From Thermothelomyces thermophilus ATCC 42464 (lineage: Eukaryota > Ascomycota > Sordariomycetes > Sordariales > Chaetomiaceae), in contig NC_016477.1 in the NCBI RefSeq assembly GCF_000226095.1, forward strand, positions 3,286,001 through 3,350,000: a DNA stretch of 64,000 bases. Reading direction: 5' to 3'. How positions within the stretch are numbered: the stretch's first letter is position 1; each line of letters opens with the position of its first letter. A program made the translations under genes and the position numbers. A model generated the notes under the pieces. It worked only from the letters and a program-made list of their open reading frames with translations. It did no database searches and was not told where the DNA came from. Below are positions 10,201 through 20,907 of this stretch, piece after piece.

Positions 10201-11042
10201 TTAATAGCAAGCTGTCAACGGCATATCACCCACAGACTAACAGACAAACAGAGCGACTGAACCAAGTTGTTAAGCAGTACCTCCGCTCTTACGTCAACTA
10301 CTAGTAAGACGACTAGGTCATGCTATTACTAATAGTACAACTCGCTTACAACACGACGCTAACGGAAACAACCAAAGTCATACCGTTCTTCGCGAACTAC
10401 AGATATAAAGTAGACCTTAGGCAAGGACTAGAGGTTATAGTGCCAAGAGCAGCAGTCAAAGCAAAACAAATATATATATTATATAGAAAGCTTAAAAAGG
10501 AACTCGAGTTTGTCAAGACCAGAATAAAGAACTACTACGACAAACACAGGCTCAAGGGACCTCGCCTAGAGAGGGGAGATAAAGTCTACCTGATCGCACG
10601 AAACCTGCGAACCAAACGACCAAGCACGAAGCTAGACTTCAAGAAGGTCGGACCCTTCGTTATCAAAGAACGAATCTCGACATCTAACTACCGACTATCG
10701 TTACCGTCATCTATATAACTACGGACGGATGTTTTTTATATTTCACTTCTCGAACCAGCACCAAAGAGCGCCAAGGTTGCTACACATATCGAAGCAAAGG
10801 ACGAAGAGGAAGAATAGGACGTCGAAGAAATTCTAGATTCACGTATTATTAATAGAGAACTATAGTATCTGGTTAAATGGCTTGATTTCGGACTAGAAGA
10901 TAACTTATAGGAACTAGTCAAGAATTTGAACTGCCCTAAGAAACTAGAACAGTTCCACCGGCAGAACCCGGATCAACCAAAGGGAAACCCAGGACAGAAC
11001 CAAAGACGGCGCCCTAGTCAATAGCATCGACGGCATCATTAA
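7257..11042 (+). pseudogene. pol: E1 pol: protease, RT, RNase H, integrase, chromodomain
   Basis: One frame (-1 to gag) holds all domains. Protease: LVDSG near residue 71 and DIILG near 145. [12 protein letters not shown] near 400 and YYLDN at 463 (YLDD with the second Asp mutated). RNase H: VETDASDYAIGG near 610. Integrase: HHCC zinc finger near 825-870 (first Cys read as Tyr), then catalytic blocks VTIDF, ITDRDTKF and QTERLNQ, and a GPF module near 1130. A C-terminal chromodomain (10809-10960: VEEILDSRIINRELQYLVKWLDF) follows, which in chromoviruses directs integration to methylated H3K9 chromatin. TAG/TAA codons disable it. The last part overlaps the antisense gene. Confidence 0.9.
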
Positions 11043-11563
11043 TCTACGACGAGGGCATAGCAGGCGTCTCTTGCCGCTCAACCTCCTCTAACTCATCTAA
11101 GGTTGACAGACCACGTGCCACCATATCGGCACCTTTCTTCACTAAAAACTCCTTCTGCTGACGAAGACGCCGGAGCCGTGTAAGCTTTTTAGACAACTCG
11201 CGCTAGGCTTCTTCCAGACGGCATTAGGATTTATCTAGCTCAAGTTCGGCACGACGTTCAGCATCCTTAATACAACGCTACTCCTAGAGAATGCGATCTA
11301 CTAGAAAGAACATCAGAAGTCACACTTAAAAAAAAAAAAAAGGAGACGAGCTTATAAGAAGAAAGCGGGATGCCAGAGCCATCGCAAGAACGACCTCGAC
11401 GAACACAGGCCTCGTAACGCTTTATACGCGCGATCATTTTGCAGACAAGGCCTTGAGACGCGCACCAAGAACAAGGCATAACGACAAAACCGTTCTCGGC
11501 GATGTTCTAAGCAAGGGAAGCACAGTAACGTACAGAATACGACTTCCGTTTCTCTATTGGCAT
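10918..11563 (-). pseudogene. E1 antisense zinc-cluster / coiled-coil gene
   Basis: Read on the minus strand from ATG 11563 to TGA 10918-10920, convergent with pol and overlapping its end. Exon 1 (11563-11356) gives a basic N-terminus and then CX2CX6CX8CX2CX6C with the core PCSWC...VRRGRSCD; the fourth Cys reads Tyr. This spacing fits the GAL4-type Zn(II)2Cys6 cluster. A probable 55-nt phase-1 intron (11355-11301) ends in TTCTTTCTAG; its 5' site ATAAGC looks like GTAAGC hit by RIP. Removing it leaves 591 nt, an exact 197 codons. Exon 2 encodes a charged heptad-rich helix and a conserved tail (GSAGGTVLVS). Function unknown; a DNA-binding regulator is an inference. Confidence 0.78.
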
Positions 11564-11654
11564 TTTATTAATATGGCGACTACGATATAGAAACAGGGAG
11601 AATACAGTACTTACAAGCGGAGGGTTATTAGCGCTATTTAAAACGACCTAAGAA

Positions 11655-11673
11655 GGCTTTCGGGTCGAAAGCC
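11655..11673 (+). other. E1 hairpin before the polypurine tract
   Basis: GGCTTTCG GGT CGAAAGCC is a perfect 8-bp inverted repeat with a 3-base loop, five bases before the polypurine tract. Equivalent hairpins occur in E3, E5, E6 and, damaged, in the type B copies. In E5 both arms carry one extra base that pairs (GGTCTTTCG / CGAAAGACC). It may act in minus-strand priming, in 3'-end formation, or in the 5' leader of the antisense gene. Confidence 0.7.
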
Positions 11674-11677
11674 TTGA

Positions 11678-11690
11678 AGGAGGGGCATCG
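11678..11690 (+). promoter_or_regulatory. E1 polypurine tract
   Basis: AGGAGGGGCATCG directly abuts the 3' LTR start at 11691 (TATCACAG, RIP form of TGTCACGG). A purine run at this place is the plus-strand primer of LTR retrotransposons. All copies here end in GGGG(C/T)ATCG or a close variant before the LTR. Confidence 0.8.
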
Positions 11691-12138
11691 TATCACAGAT
11701 AAGCATATAGGCGGCCTGGCAGGCTGCGGCTAGGACACGGGACATTCCGACAGCCAATCACTCGACGGACTAATCAGAAGATTATCACCGCCAAGACTAA
11801 GGTCGTCACTGGTGATAATAGCATGTCACCGTCGACAACGCAGAATCACGAAGTAAAAGGAGAAGTAGTACTGGTAATAACTATTGAAGAGGGACAGACC
11901 ATTGTATATATATAGCTAGCCAGTTACTCGTTATAGTAGACTCTAGGAGTTCGCCAGTGGTAACAATCACAATCACAGTACTCATACCAAGCGCTGCTAA
12001 TTACTGTGAGAGACAACTCTAAGTGTTGTTGTGAACCCTTTGGCTTCACCGAATCCCTTAGACGACCTGCCTGCTTGTCCCGCTTCACCCACCTCCGTCT
12101 AGACCCTTTCAGAAGAAGTCTGAGTTGGGTTCGTCATA
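11691..12138 (+). repeat. E1 3' LTR
   Basis: Same 448-bp length and sequence order as 4557-5004, differing by scattered transitions. Ends GTTCGTCATA, followed by the TSD ACGCC at 12139-12143 and then the interrupted outer LTR. Confidence 0.93.
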
Positions 12139-12143
12139 ACGCC

Positions 12144-12537
12144 GCCTAAGCCGCCTTTCTCGGCAGGCCAATAGGACAGTAGGCACGAATGGACCAATCA
12201 GGAAAGGATCACGCTTAGCGAAGTGATCTATACACTATAGGATCACTAACATAGCTGTGATCCTAACGGCAAAGGATCACTAAATGAAGAGTGATCCTAG
12301 GATTATATATACATATAGATAGTCACTTGTTACGGTAGACTCTAGGAGTTTACTAGTAATAGTAACCTACAATTATAGTACTTATACCAAGCATCGTTAA
12401 TTACTATAAAAGATAACTCTAGTGTTATTATAAACCATTTAGCTTCACCAAATCCCTTAGACGACCTGTACGCTTGTCCTGCTTTACCTACCTTCGTCTG
12501 AACCCTTTTAGAAGAAGTCTGAGTTAGGTTCGTCATA
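12144..12537 (+). repeat. Outer element 5' LTR, remaining 394 bp
   Basis: Continues the LTR begun at 4529. The U3 carries the GATC-core repeats (GGATCAC / GTGATCC) at about 12206-12300, as in the E3 LTRs. The R region reads AGTAATAGTAA, a RIP form of the type B self-primer AGTGATAGCAA, and matches the site after the LTR (TTGCTATTACT at 12540-12550). Confidence 0.85.
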
Positions 12538-12564
12538 CGTTGCTATTACTCCCTTTGTTCTGTT

Positions 12565-14826
12565 ATAGTTTAGAACGGAGGTGACTTTGACCTCGAAATC
12601 GATATAGCTACTAACGTTATAGCTAAATAGCTGCTTGCCTAGCTTAGTTAACTCTATTAGCAAATCTAGGAGTTAGACTAGAGAGATAAGACTGCTTAAG
12701 CTCGAATTAAGGAACTCGAGAATAGCGAAAAGCACTTATAGAAACTGGTTAATAAGGCCTATACCAAAATTAAGGCATTTAAGGGCGCTAAAGCGAGCTG
12801 TATTAAGATTGAATTACCTAGTAAATATAGAGGAACTAAAGAGGATCTTATAGGATTCCTAATAAACCTCTAATCTTACTTCTAGCTTAATGATAACAAG
12901 TTTCTAGACGATAAAGCTAAAGTCCTCTATATAGCTATAAGACTAGAGGGTAAGGCACTTAGATAGTTCGAGCCTATATAGAATAACTATCTTACTAAGG
13001 AAGACGAAGATGACTAAGATATGTTTATATAAGTAGTCTTTTGATCCTATAACTATTTTAAAGAAAAGCTTTGAAAGGTCTTTAGTAATAAAGATAAGAA
13101 GATTTATATATAAGAAAGACTTACTAATCTCTAATAGACTAAGTTAATAGCTTCCTATACTATATAGTTTAGATAGAATATACTTAAGTCTTAGCTTAAT
13201 AACGAGGTATTAATATAACTATTCTATAATAGCTTAAAGGAAAAGGTTAAAGACGAGCTATATAAGTATAATTAGCCTAAGACTCTAGATAAATATATTA
13301 TATAGGCTATTAGAATTAATAATCGACTTTATATATAAGAGTAGCAGAAATAAGGTCAAATAAATAGAGCTATAATTAAGGCTAATGACAAGAAAAAGCG
13401 AGTATATGTTAGTACCTTATATAGGATATACCTTAGAGCTATAGATATAGATATAGCATAGAAGCAAGATAAGAAAAAGACGACTAAAGATAAGTCTAAT
13501 ATTACCTACTATAACTATAGAAAGAAAGGGTACTATAAGCGAGAATATTAAAGCCCGAAGAAAGAGTAGAAAATAGTCTTTAGAAAGGAAATTACGGTTA
13601 TTAATAAAACTACTAAGGATGCTATCGAAGTAACGGCTATAAGCTACAAAGACAGGGGTAGTAATATAGATAGTCTTAGATACGATGGTAATAGTAAAGA
13701 CAAACAAGTACCATACTCTAAACTAGTTACTATAGACCTAGAGACAGGTCTTGCCAAATAGGATATAGTAAGAGAGTATATACTACTAATTTCGATTCTC
13801 CTAGCCTTAAGGTAATAGGGTTTTATAATTATATAGAAACAGGATAGATCGTGGACAACCGATACCTAAGGAATCGAAAGACCTAGACCTAATGTTCTAT
13901 TCCTCTAGGAACGAATCAAATGGTACTGTAACGAAGTTTTCTAGCTTAATACGGAACTACACGAATAGGATAGATACTTGACTCGACTCGCCTAGTAGAG
14001 CGACAAGATAAGGGACAAGATAAGGGAACTCCGACATATTATAGAAACTATCAAAGGAGAATAGCCTATGATATATAATAGGCCTAATAGCTACGCCAAG
14101 TACCTTAATAACTAGTAACTTAATAACAACATATAGAACCCGGAGTACTAGTTTATATGCGCGAACCGTAGAAAAGATAAACATATGTAGGAAAGCTACT
14201 AGAAGAAACATTCCTACCTTAGTATTAGGGTACCTATGGTCCATATATAATAGGAAGGATTTAGGAAAGAATTCTAATACCTCCTAGGCAATGCTACGTG
14301 ACTATACCCTTGATATAAGGCATACGTATAAGTGCCCTAGTTCTAGTATATAATATACGAATGCCGATACTACTTCTATAACAAATTTGAAAACAATCAC
14401 TAGCCGACCTAATAGAAAAATAGGGACAAAAGCTTATACCTTATAGAATAGGTCTATAATGTAAGGAATAGAGCGGCCGAATTGCTTTAGAAGATCGAAG
14501 CCTACGATCTAGAAGGTATTATAATAGTTCTAAGACAAGCCTAGCCTAGGTACTACGGAACGGGACGAGACATATAGGACTCGTACTAGAGTAACGATTG
14601 CCTCTATTACACAGATAAAAAGAAATCGCGAATTCGGGAGCTTTAGATAAAGCTATAGCATATACGACGAAAAGTAGAATAGACTTAATGGTAGGAAGCC
14701 GTAAGTACTTAATAGCTTATAGAAATAAGTATAATTAACGAAGCTACTATTAGCCGAACGACTAAAGAGGTTAGTACTAACCTAGGAAACAGGTTAGGGC
14801 CCTTTGAGGGGCCTGGAAACCATTAA
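12565..14826 (+). pseudogene. gag: E2 gag
   Basis: Start ATG reads ATA (12565); TAA at 14824-14826. The span of 2262 nt equals E1, E3, E4 and E5, so no net indel was fixed although substitutions are many. Coiled coil, capsid block and zinc-knuckle region are visible in order. The knuckle reads YYNYRKKGYYKREY, with all three Cys and the His replaced by Tyr, as RIP would do. The extra C-terminal segment is present. Confidence 0.8.
14784..14814 (+). promoter_or_regulatory. E2 frameshift signal (mutated heptamer)
   Basis: AGGAAAC (14784-14790) replaces GGGAAAC; the change G to A follows a T, a RIP context. A spacer and GGGCCC TTTGA GGGGCC hairpin follow at the same distance as in E1. Confidence 0.75.
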
Positions 14827-17800
14827 CGCCTATATAGCGGCGAGTAGTAGTATAGTATAGGAAGAACTAGCATAAGAGACTACTATATCGAGACCTCTAG
14901 GTAGAAATATAGGAAATCGCTACAATCTTTAGACGACGGCGGTAAGACAAGCAATTATAGATAATAGTACAATGGAAATAATATAAAATGCCTATACTAG
15001 TAGACAGTAGAGCAGAGATGAACCTAATTTCGCCGACACTTGTAAATTAGCTATAGATACCCTAGAGAATAAAGCGGAAGTATAGCATAGTTAAAAGGCC
15101 ATTTCCGATATAATAGGTATATAGGGAGACGAAACCAATCGATATCACTATAGTAAGGAAGACTATAGTAATTGTATTTAGTATTATAGATATAGGTAAC
15201 GATAAAGATATAATATTAGGGTTACTATAGTATAAAGATTACGACCTAGATATTAACTAGAAGAATAGTAGCTACCTACAACCCTAAATAGAGTTATATT
15301 CGACTAGTAAGATAGGGAGTATATAAGGATCGCGAGCAGACGATACTTAAAGGAAGGTATATCCTATAGATCTACCGTAAGAGACGGATAGTAGTAGGCA
15401 GACTACTATAGACTCTAGAAGAAGCAGTATAACGATACCGACGTTACGATAGGAGGAACGAGCTAAATCGCCAATAGCTTTTCTCTCTATTGACGAATGC
15501 GGAGCACTATAATTAGAGTAATAGGTTAAGATAGGAGAAATCGCTAGCATCGCCATAGACGGAACCAAGTTTACATACTATTAGAAAACCGAGAAGCGAG
15601 ACAAGACTAGGGAAGTACCGAAGGAATACAAAGGATACCTAGCATTTAAACCGAAATATCTAGAAGGATTACTGGAATACGGCCTATAGGATTACGAGAT
15701 TAAGCTTAAGGAAGGAGTATAACTAAAGTTCTTTAAGATCTATTATATAAGTTAGACTTAGAATAAAACTTGAGCGATATTTAGAGGAGAACCTTTGAAG
15801 AGGATATATCTACCTATTAACATTGCTAGCAGGCTATTTAATCCTATTTATACCTAAGAAAGACAAAAAGCTATAGTTATATATTGACTATTAGTAACTT
15901 AACGAATAGACTATGAAAAATTAATACCCGTTACTATTAATCTTATAGCTCTAAGATTAGTTAGTAAGAGCCTAATATTTTATATATCTTGACTTACTAT
16001 TAGCTTATAACTATATATAGATTAAAGAAGGCAACGAGTAGAAAACGGCCTTTAGGATACCCTATAGCCACTATAAGTACCTCGTCATACTATTTAGACT
16101 TACAAACGCGTTAATCATATTCTAAGCCCTAATTAATTAAGCTATCTAACCCTTTCTCGACAAATTTACGGTATATTATCTCGATAATATACTTATCTTC
16201 TCTAAGACAATAGATAAATACTAGAAGTACGTAAAAGTAGTACTAGACGTATTATACGCGTATAAACTATTAGTTAACAAGGAAAAGAGCAAATTCTATA
16301 TTAGGAAAACAGTGTTTCTAGAATACGAAATATCCCTAAGACAAATTTAGATAGAACCTTTAAAGGTCAAAGCTATTAAGGAGTAGCTATAATTAACGTC
16401 AGTAATGTAAATACAAAGCTTTATCAAATTTACAAACTTCTACCAAATGTTCATTAGGAACTTTAGAGCGATTGTATGACCTTTATATAAACTTACTAAA
16501 AAGAACGTTAAATTCTAATAGGAAGAATAGCACGAGTAAGCATTTATATAGATTTGTAACGCTATTACTAAAGATCTAGTACTAGTACTACTAGACCTTA
16601 GGAAGCTATTCGAGGTAGAAATAGACGCTTTAGACTATACTATCGGAAGACAATTAGAATAACGAGACAGACAAAGAAAGCTATATCCTATAGCCTTCTT
16701 TTTAAAGAAGCTTAATAGACTATATCTTAATTATCTAATCTATAATAAGGAACTACTTACAATTATCGAAGCTTTTAAGGAATAGCGACTATACCTTAGT
16801 AGCACGATTAAACCGATACAAGTATATACAGATCATAAGAACTTATAATACTTCACGACGACAAAGGAGCTTAATGGATGACAAATACGATAGGCAGAAT
16901 TCCTCGCGGAATTTAACTTTAAGATCTACTACAAGAAGGGCAAAGAAAACGTATAAGCAGACATCTTAAGCCGACGAACGGATCATATAGAAGGACGAAC
17001 GGAAATAATACCACTATTATTTAAGGAACGAATAGACAGAACGCTATATTACAAGACATAGACACCTATAGAAGATAATCTACTTGACTCGTTCCTAGAA
17101 TATTATATAATCTTTCGAGAAGAAAGGATTAATGAGACATAGTATCAAGTAGCACCTAGATTACTAGTACCTAACGAAGTGGAAGAAAGAGATAGGAAAC
17201 TTTGGTACCGAGGCAAAGCGTATATCTATAATAAAGATCAATAGCTACGGATAATTCGAGAACTCTATAAGTCGAAACTTAGAGGATATAAAGGAGTTAT
17301 AAAGACTATCGTATAAGTCAAGAAACACTATGACTTTCTATAGTTAATGGCACGAGTTAAGGAAGTTATATAGAACTATGACATTTGTAATCGAAGTAAA
17401 ATGGCACGATATAAGCTATATAGGCTACTTTAGCCACTACTAATAGCTAATAAACTATAGAGCTTAGTTACAATAAACTTTATTATAAAGCTACTAGAAT
17501 CTAAAGATATAGCTATAGGAATGATCTATAATAGTATCCTTACTATAGTAGATTGCCTAACTAAATAGGTATACTTCTTTCCCTACAAAGAATCCTAGAT
17601 AGCTAAATAGCTAGTAGACGTAATCTATTGGCAAGTTACATTAGTATATGCTTAGCTATAAGAATAGATTACTAATAGAGACACCAAGTTCGTATTAAAG
17701 TTCTAGCAAGCATTAATACAATAATTAGGCGTTAATAGTAAGCTATCAACGGCATATTACCTATAGACTAACGGACAAACGGAGCAACTAAACCAAGTTA

Positions 17801-18620
17801 TTAAGTAATATCTCCGTTCTTACGTTAACTATTAGCAAAACGATTAGGTTATACTATTACTAATAGCATAACCCGCTTATAATATGACGCCAATAGAAAC
17901 AACCAAAGTTATACCGTTCTTTACGAACTATAGATATAAAGCAGACCTTAGGCAAGGACTAGAGGTTATAGTGCTAAGAGCAGCGGTTAAAGTAGAACAA
18001 ATACACGTACTATACGAGAAACTCAAAAAGGAACTCGAGTTTGTCAGGACTAGAATGAAAAATTACTATGACAAATATAAGCTCGAGGGACCTTGCCTAG
18101 AGAGGGGAAACAAAGTCTACCTAATTATACGAAACTTACGAACCAAACGACTAAGCACGAAGCTAGACTTTAAGAAGGTTAGACCTTTCGTTATCGAAGA
18201 ACGAATTTTAATATCTAACTATCAATTATCATTACTGTTATCTATATAACTATAGATAGATGTTTTTTATATTTCACTTCTTAAACTAGTACCGAAAAAC
18301 GCTAAGGTTGCTATATATATCAAAGTAGAAGACAAAGAGGAAGAATAGGATATCGAAGAAATTCTAGGTTTATATATTATTAATAGAGAACTATAGTACC
18401 TAGTCAAATAGCTTGATTTCGGACTAGAAGACAACTTATAGGAACCTGTTAAGAACCTAAATTGCCCTAAGAAACTAGAGCAGTTCTACTAGTAGAATCC
18501 TAACTAGCTATAAGAACTAGCTCTAAAGCTTATTCCCTAATAGAAAAAGAGGGGAACCTACTAGAATTAGAACCAAGATCTAACCCGATTAACTCCTAAT
18601 CAAGTACGTTAAAAGTACCT
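14790..18620 (+). pseudogene. pol: E2 pol
   Basis: Protease (LVDSRAEMNLISP near 15000), RT (YYLDN block near 16180), RNase H (VEIDALDY near 16615), integrase and chromodomain (18349-18480) are in the usual order. A 2-nt deletion near 15768 (AATAAAACTTGAG, against AATAAAGAACTTAAG in E1) shifts the frame before RT. The best preserved piece is the integrase C-terminus, 17884-18249, free of stops. The right end is uncertain because the sense frame stays readable into the antisense gene. Confidence 0.8.
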
Positions 18621-19126
18621 AACGCCTAAGCCTAACCTATAAGGGTCTATATCTCTAATATCGGCAGAGGAATATCTAGTTCTTCCTCCTCTTCTAGATA
18701 AGCTATACCACGACAAAAAACTTTAGTACCATGATCGCGTAGGGATTGCTATAAACGACGTAATTAACTTAAACGGCTTAGCGTCTAAGTAAGTAATGCC
18801 TTGGTCTTAGTAATCTCCCTCGAAACCTTCTCTTACTCTGACAAATTCGAAAGGACTAAGATAGTTAGTAACCTAAGACTATAAAGGAAAATAATAAGGA
18901 ACCTATAGATATCTATAACATTTAAACTACTATACTTCTTACCTATACAAATATAGTTTTAACACTTGTTTAAACCCTCTATTATTATATAATACTTTTA
19001 TAGCTTTATATTTTAATAACGCTTGTAAGGTATAGTAACCTTATAACTCTCTTGCTTAATTTTAATAGTAATAGTATATTATTTGCGTTTAAGATCGTGA
19101 TAATTCCTAGGAATACGATTAGCTAT
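18449..19126 (-). pseudogene. E2 antisense zinc-cluster gene (type B, no intron)
   Basis: Minus strand, start codon ATA (from ATG) at 19126, TAA at 18449-18451, 678 nt as in E4 and E7. The frame is continuous without an intron, and all internal stops are TAA/TAG. The cysteine cluster (about 19060-18950) has spacing CX2CX8CX8CX2CX6C when Tyr codons TAT/TAC are read as former Cys. It is followed by a basic stretch, a Leu/Arg-rich coiled coil with a run of Glu, and a tail matching the other subfamilies (VS.GNLGS). Confidence 0.72.
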
Positions 19127-19244
19127 AGCAAAAGGAAGCTAGTAAAAGAAGGACATTACCTACTAGGGAAAAGGAGGGTATTAGTAGTATTTAAAACAAG
19201 TTATAAGAAGCTTTCAGGTTAAAAGCCCTAAAGAAGGGGCATCG

Positions 19245-19696
19245 TGTCACAAGCTAACCATATACCGCGACCCGGTAGGGTATAGTAGGCTAAATGAGCT
19301 ACTAATCAAGAAGGGCACGAAGCGAGGCTGACATAGGATTGCTAGGGAGCATAGGCTACTATAGGCAAACAATTGCTAAAAGGGAAAGATAGCAGAGGAT
19401 AGCTAGCTACTAAAGGCGATCTAAGAATAGGATAGAAGGGGACTATAAGCGATCGACAGAAGTATATATATATATAAATAGTCACTCGTTATAGTAGACT
19501 CTAGGAGTTTACTAGTGATAGTAACCTATAATTATAGTACTTATACTAAGTATTGTTAATTACTATAAGAGATAACTCTAGTGTTGTTATAAACCCTTTG
19601 GCTTTACCAAATCCCTTAGACGACCTGCCTATTTGTCCCGTTCAATCTACCTTTGTCTGAACTCTTTTAGAAGTAGTCTAAGCTAGGTTCGTTATA
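19245..19696 (+). repeat. Type B LTR at the right end of E2
   Basis: 452 bp, starting TGTCACAAGCTAACC and ending GTTCGTTATA, directly after the polypurine tract AAGAAGGGGCATCG. U3 is unrelated to that of E1 or E3, while the R-U5 half is shared. It is followed without a gap by pol sequence of E7 (19697). Confidence 0.88.
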
Positions 19697-20086
19697 AGAA
19701 CCTTTAAAGAGGATATATCTACCTGTTAATATTGCTAGTAGGCTACCTAATCCTATTTATACTTAAGAAAGATAGAAAGCTATAGTTATATATTGACTAT
19801 TAGTAACTTAACGAATAGACTATAAAAAATCAATATCTATTATTACTAATCTTATAGCTCTAAGATTAGTTAGTAGGAGCCTAATATTTTACGTGTCTTG
19901 ACTTGCTATTAGTCTATAACTATATATAGATTAAAGAAGGTAACGAGTAGAAAACGGCCTTTAAGATACCCTATAATTACTACAAGTACCTCGTTATATT
20001 ATTTAGACTTACAAACGCGCTAATAACGTTCTAAGCCCTAATTAATTAAGCTATCCGACCCTTTCTTAACAAATTTATAGTATATT
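19697..20086 (+). pseudogene. pol: E7 pol, RT part (5'-truncated)
   Basis: Begins inside RT at the place equal to E1 8256 and reads through GYLILF, the LDLLLVYNYI block, LFRLTNALITF and ALINxAIRPF to KFIVY. There it is split by E4; RT resumes with the LDD block at 35153. Everything from the primer site to RT is missing, so a deletion joined an LTR end to mid-pol. Confidence 0.85.
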
Positions 20087-20363
20087 TATAACGAACCTAA
20101 CTTAGACTTCTTCTAAAAGGGTTTAGACAGAGGTAAATTAAGCAGGACAAGCATATAGGTCGTCTAAGGGATTCGGTAAAGCCAAAGGGTTTACAATAAC
20201 ACTAGAGTTATCTCTTATAGTAGTTAGTAATACTTAGTATAAGTACTGTAATTATAGGTTGCTATCACTAGTAAACTCCTAGAGTCTACTATAACGAGTA
20301 ATTATTTATATATATATATACTTCTGTCGGTCGCTTATAGTCCCCTTCTAGCCTGCCCTAAGA
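20087..20363 (-). repeat. E4 3' LTR, first part (split by E3)
   Basis: Reverse strand, type B. TTGCTATCACT at 20259-20269 is the reverse of the primer sequence AGTGATAGCAA and matches the E4 primer site at 34683-34693 exactly. The second part is 27898-28072. TAAGA at 20359-20363 is the target duplicated by E3. Confidence 0.9.
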
Positions 20364-20785
20364 TGTGACGAACCTAGCTCAGACTTCTTCTAAAAGGGTT
20401 CAGACGAAGGTAGATTGAGCGGGACAGGCAGGCAGGTCGTCTAAGGGATTCGGTGAAGCCAAAGGGTTTATAACAACACTTAGAGTTATCTCTTATAGTA
20501 ATTAGCAATGCTTGGTATAAGTACTGTGATTATGATTGTTACCACTAGTGAACTCCTAGAGTCCACTATAACAAGTGACTATCTATATGTATATATAATC
20601 CTAGGATCACTCTTTATCTAGTGATCCTTTGTCGTCTAGATCACGGCTATAATAGTGATCCTATAGTATATAGATCACTTTGCCAAGCGTGATCCTTTCC
20701 TGATTAGTCCGTTCGTGCCTGCTGTCCCATTGGCTTATCGGGGAAGGCGGCTCAGGCGGCGTCCTATATATATATTTCCGTGACA
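20364..20785 (-). repeat. E3 3' LTR
   Basis: 422 bp, reverse strand. Between 20603 and 20698 there are six GATC-core half-sites in both orientations (GGATCAC, GTGATCC, AGATCAC). CCAAT-type boxes lie near 20702-20735. It ends CCGTGACA, followed by the polypurine tract in reverse (CGATGCCCCTCCTTT). Confidence 0.92.
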
Positions 20786-20907
20786 CGATGCCCCTCCTTT
20801 AAGGCTTTCGACCTGAAAGCCTATCTTAGGCCGTTTCAAATAGCGCTAATAACCCTTAGTAAGTTGTCTCCCGTGTTTCCCTCTTTCTTCTGTATACTGC
20901 TAATAAC

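Larger units (their letters stand above)
4557..12138 (+). mobile_element. E1: complete Ty3/gypsy chromovirus (7582 bp)
   Basis: Two LTRs of equal length (448 bp each) flank a complete internal region of primer site, gag, protease, RT, RNase H, integrase, chromodomain, antisense gene and polypurine tract. The TSD ACGCC is at 4552-4556 and 12139-12143. Damage is moderate compared with E2, E4 and F: long stop-free pieces survive in RT (8286-8594) and integrase (9633-9878, 10320-10718). This and E6 are the only copies that keep the unmutated GGGAAAC frameshift heptamer. Structurally complete but coding-dead by stop codons. Confidence 0.93.
12538..19244 (+). mobile_element. E2: internal region of the outer chromovirus, LTR types mismatched
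   Basis: A complete internal region on the plus strand, heavily RIP-mutated. Its left LTR (4529-12537) is of the E3 kind, but its right LTR (19245-19696) is type B, and its antisense gene is also type B. A normal element has two LTRs copied from one template, so this is a recombinant between two subfamilies, formed either at reverse transcription or by later ectopic exchange. It shares a 2-nt deletion in pol (near 15768) with fragment F. Confidence 0.8.

Noticed and set aside
20593-20702. CRISPR-like array of GATCAC repeats
   Set aside because: Half-sites are 7-8 bases, in both orientations, unevenly spaced and part of a eukaryotic LTR U3.
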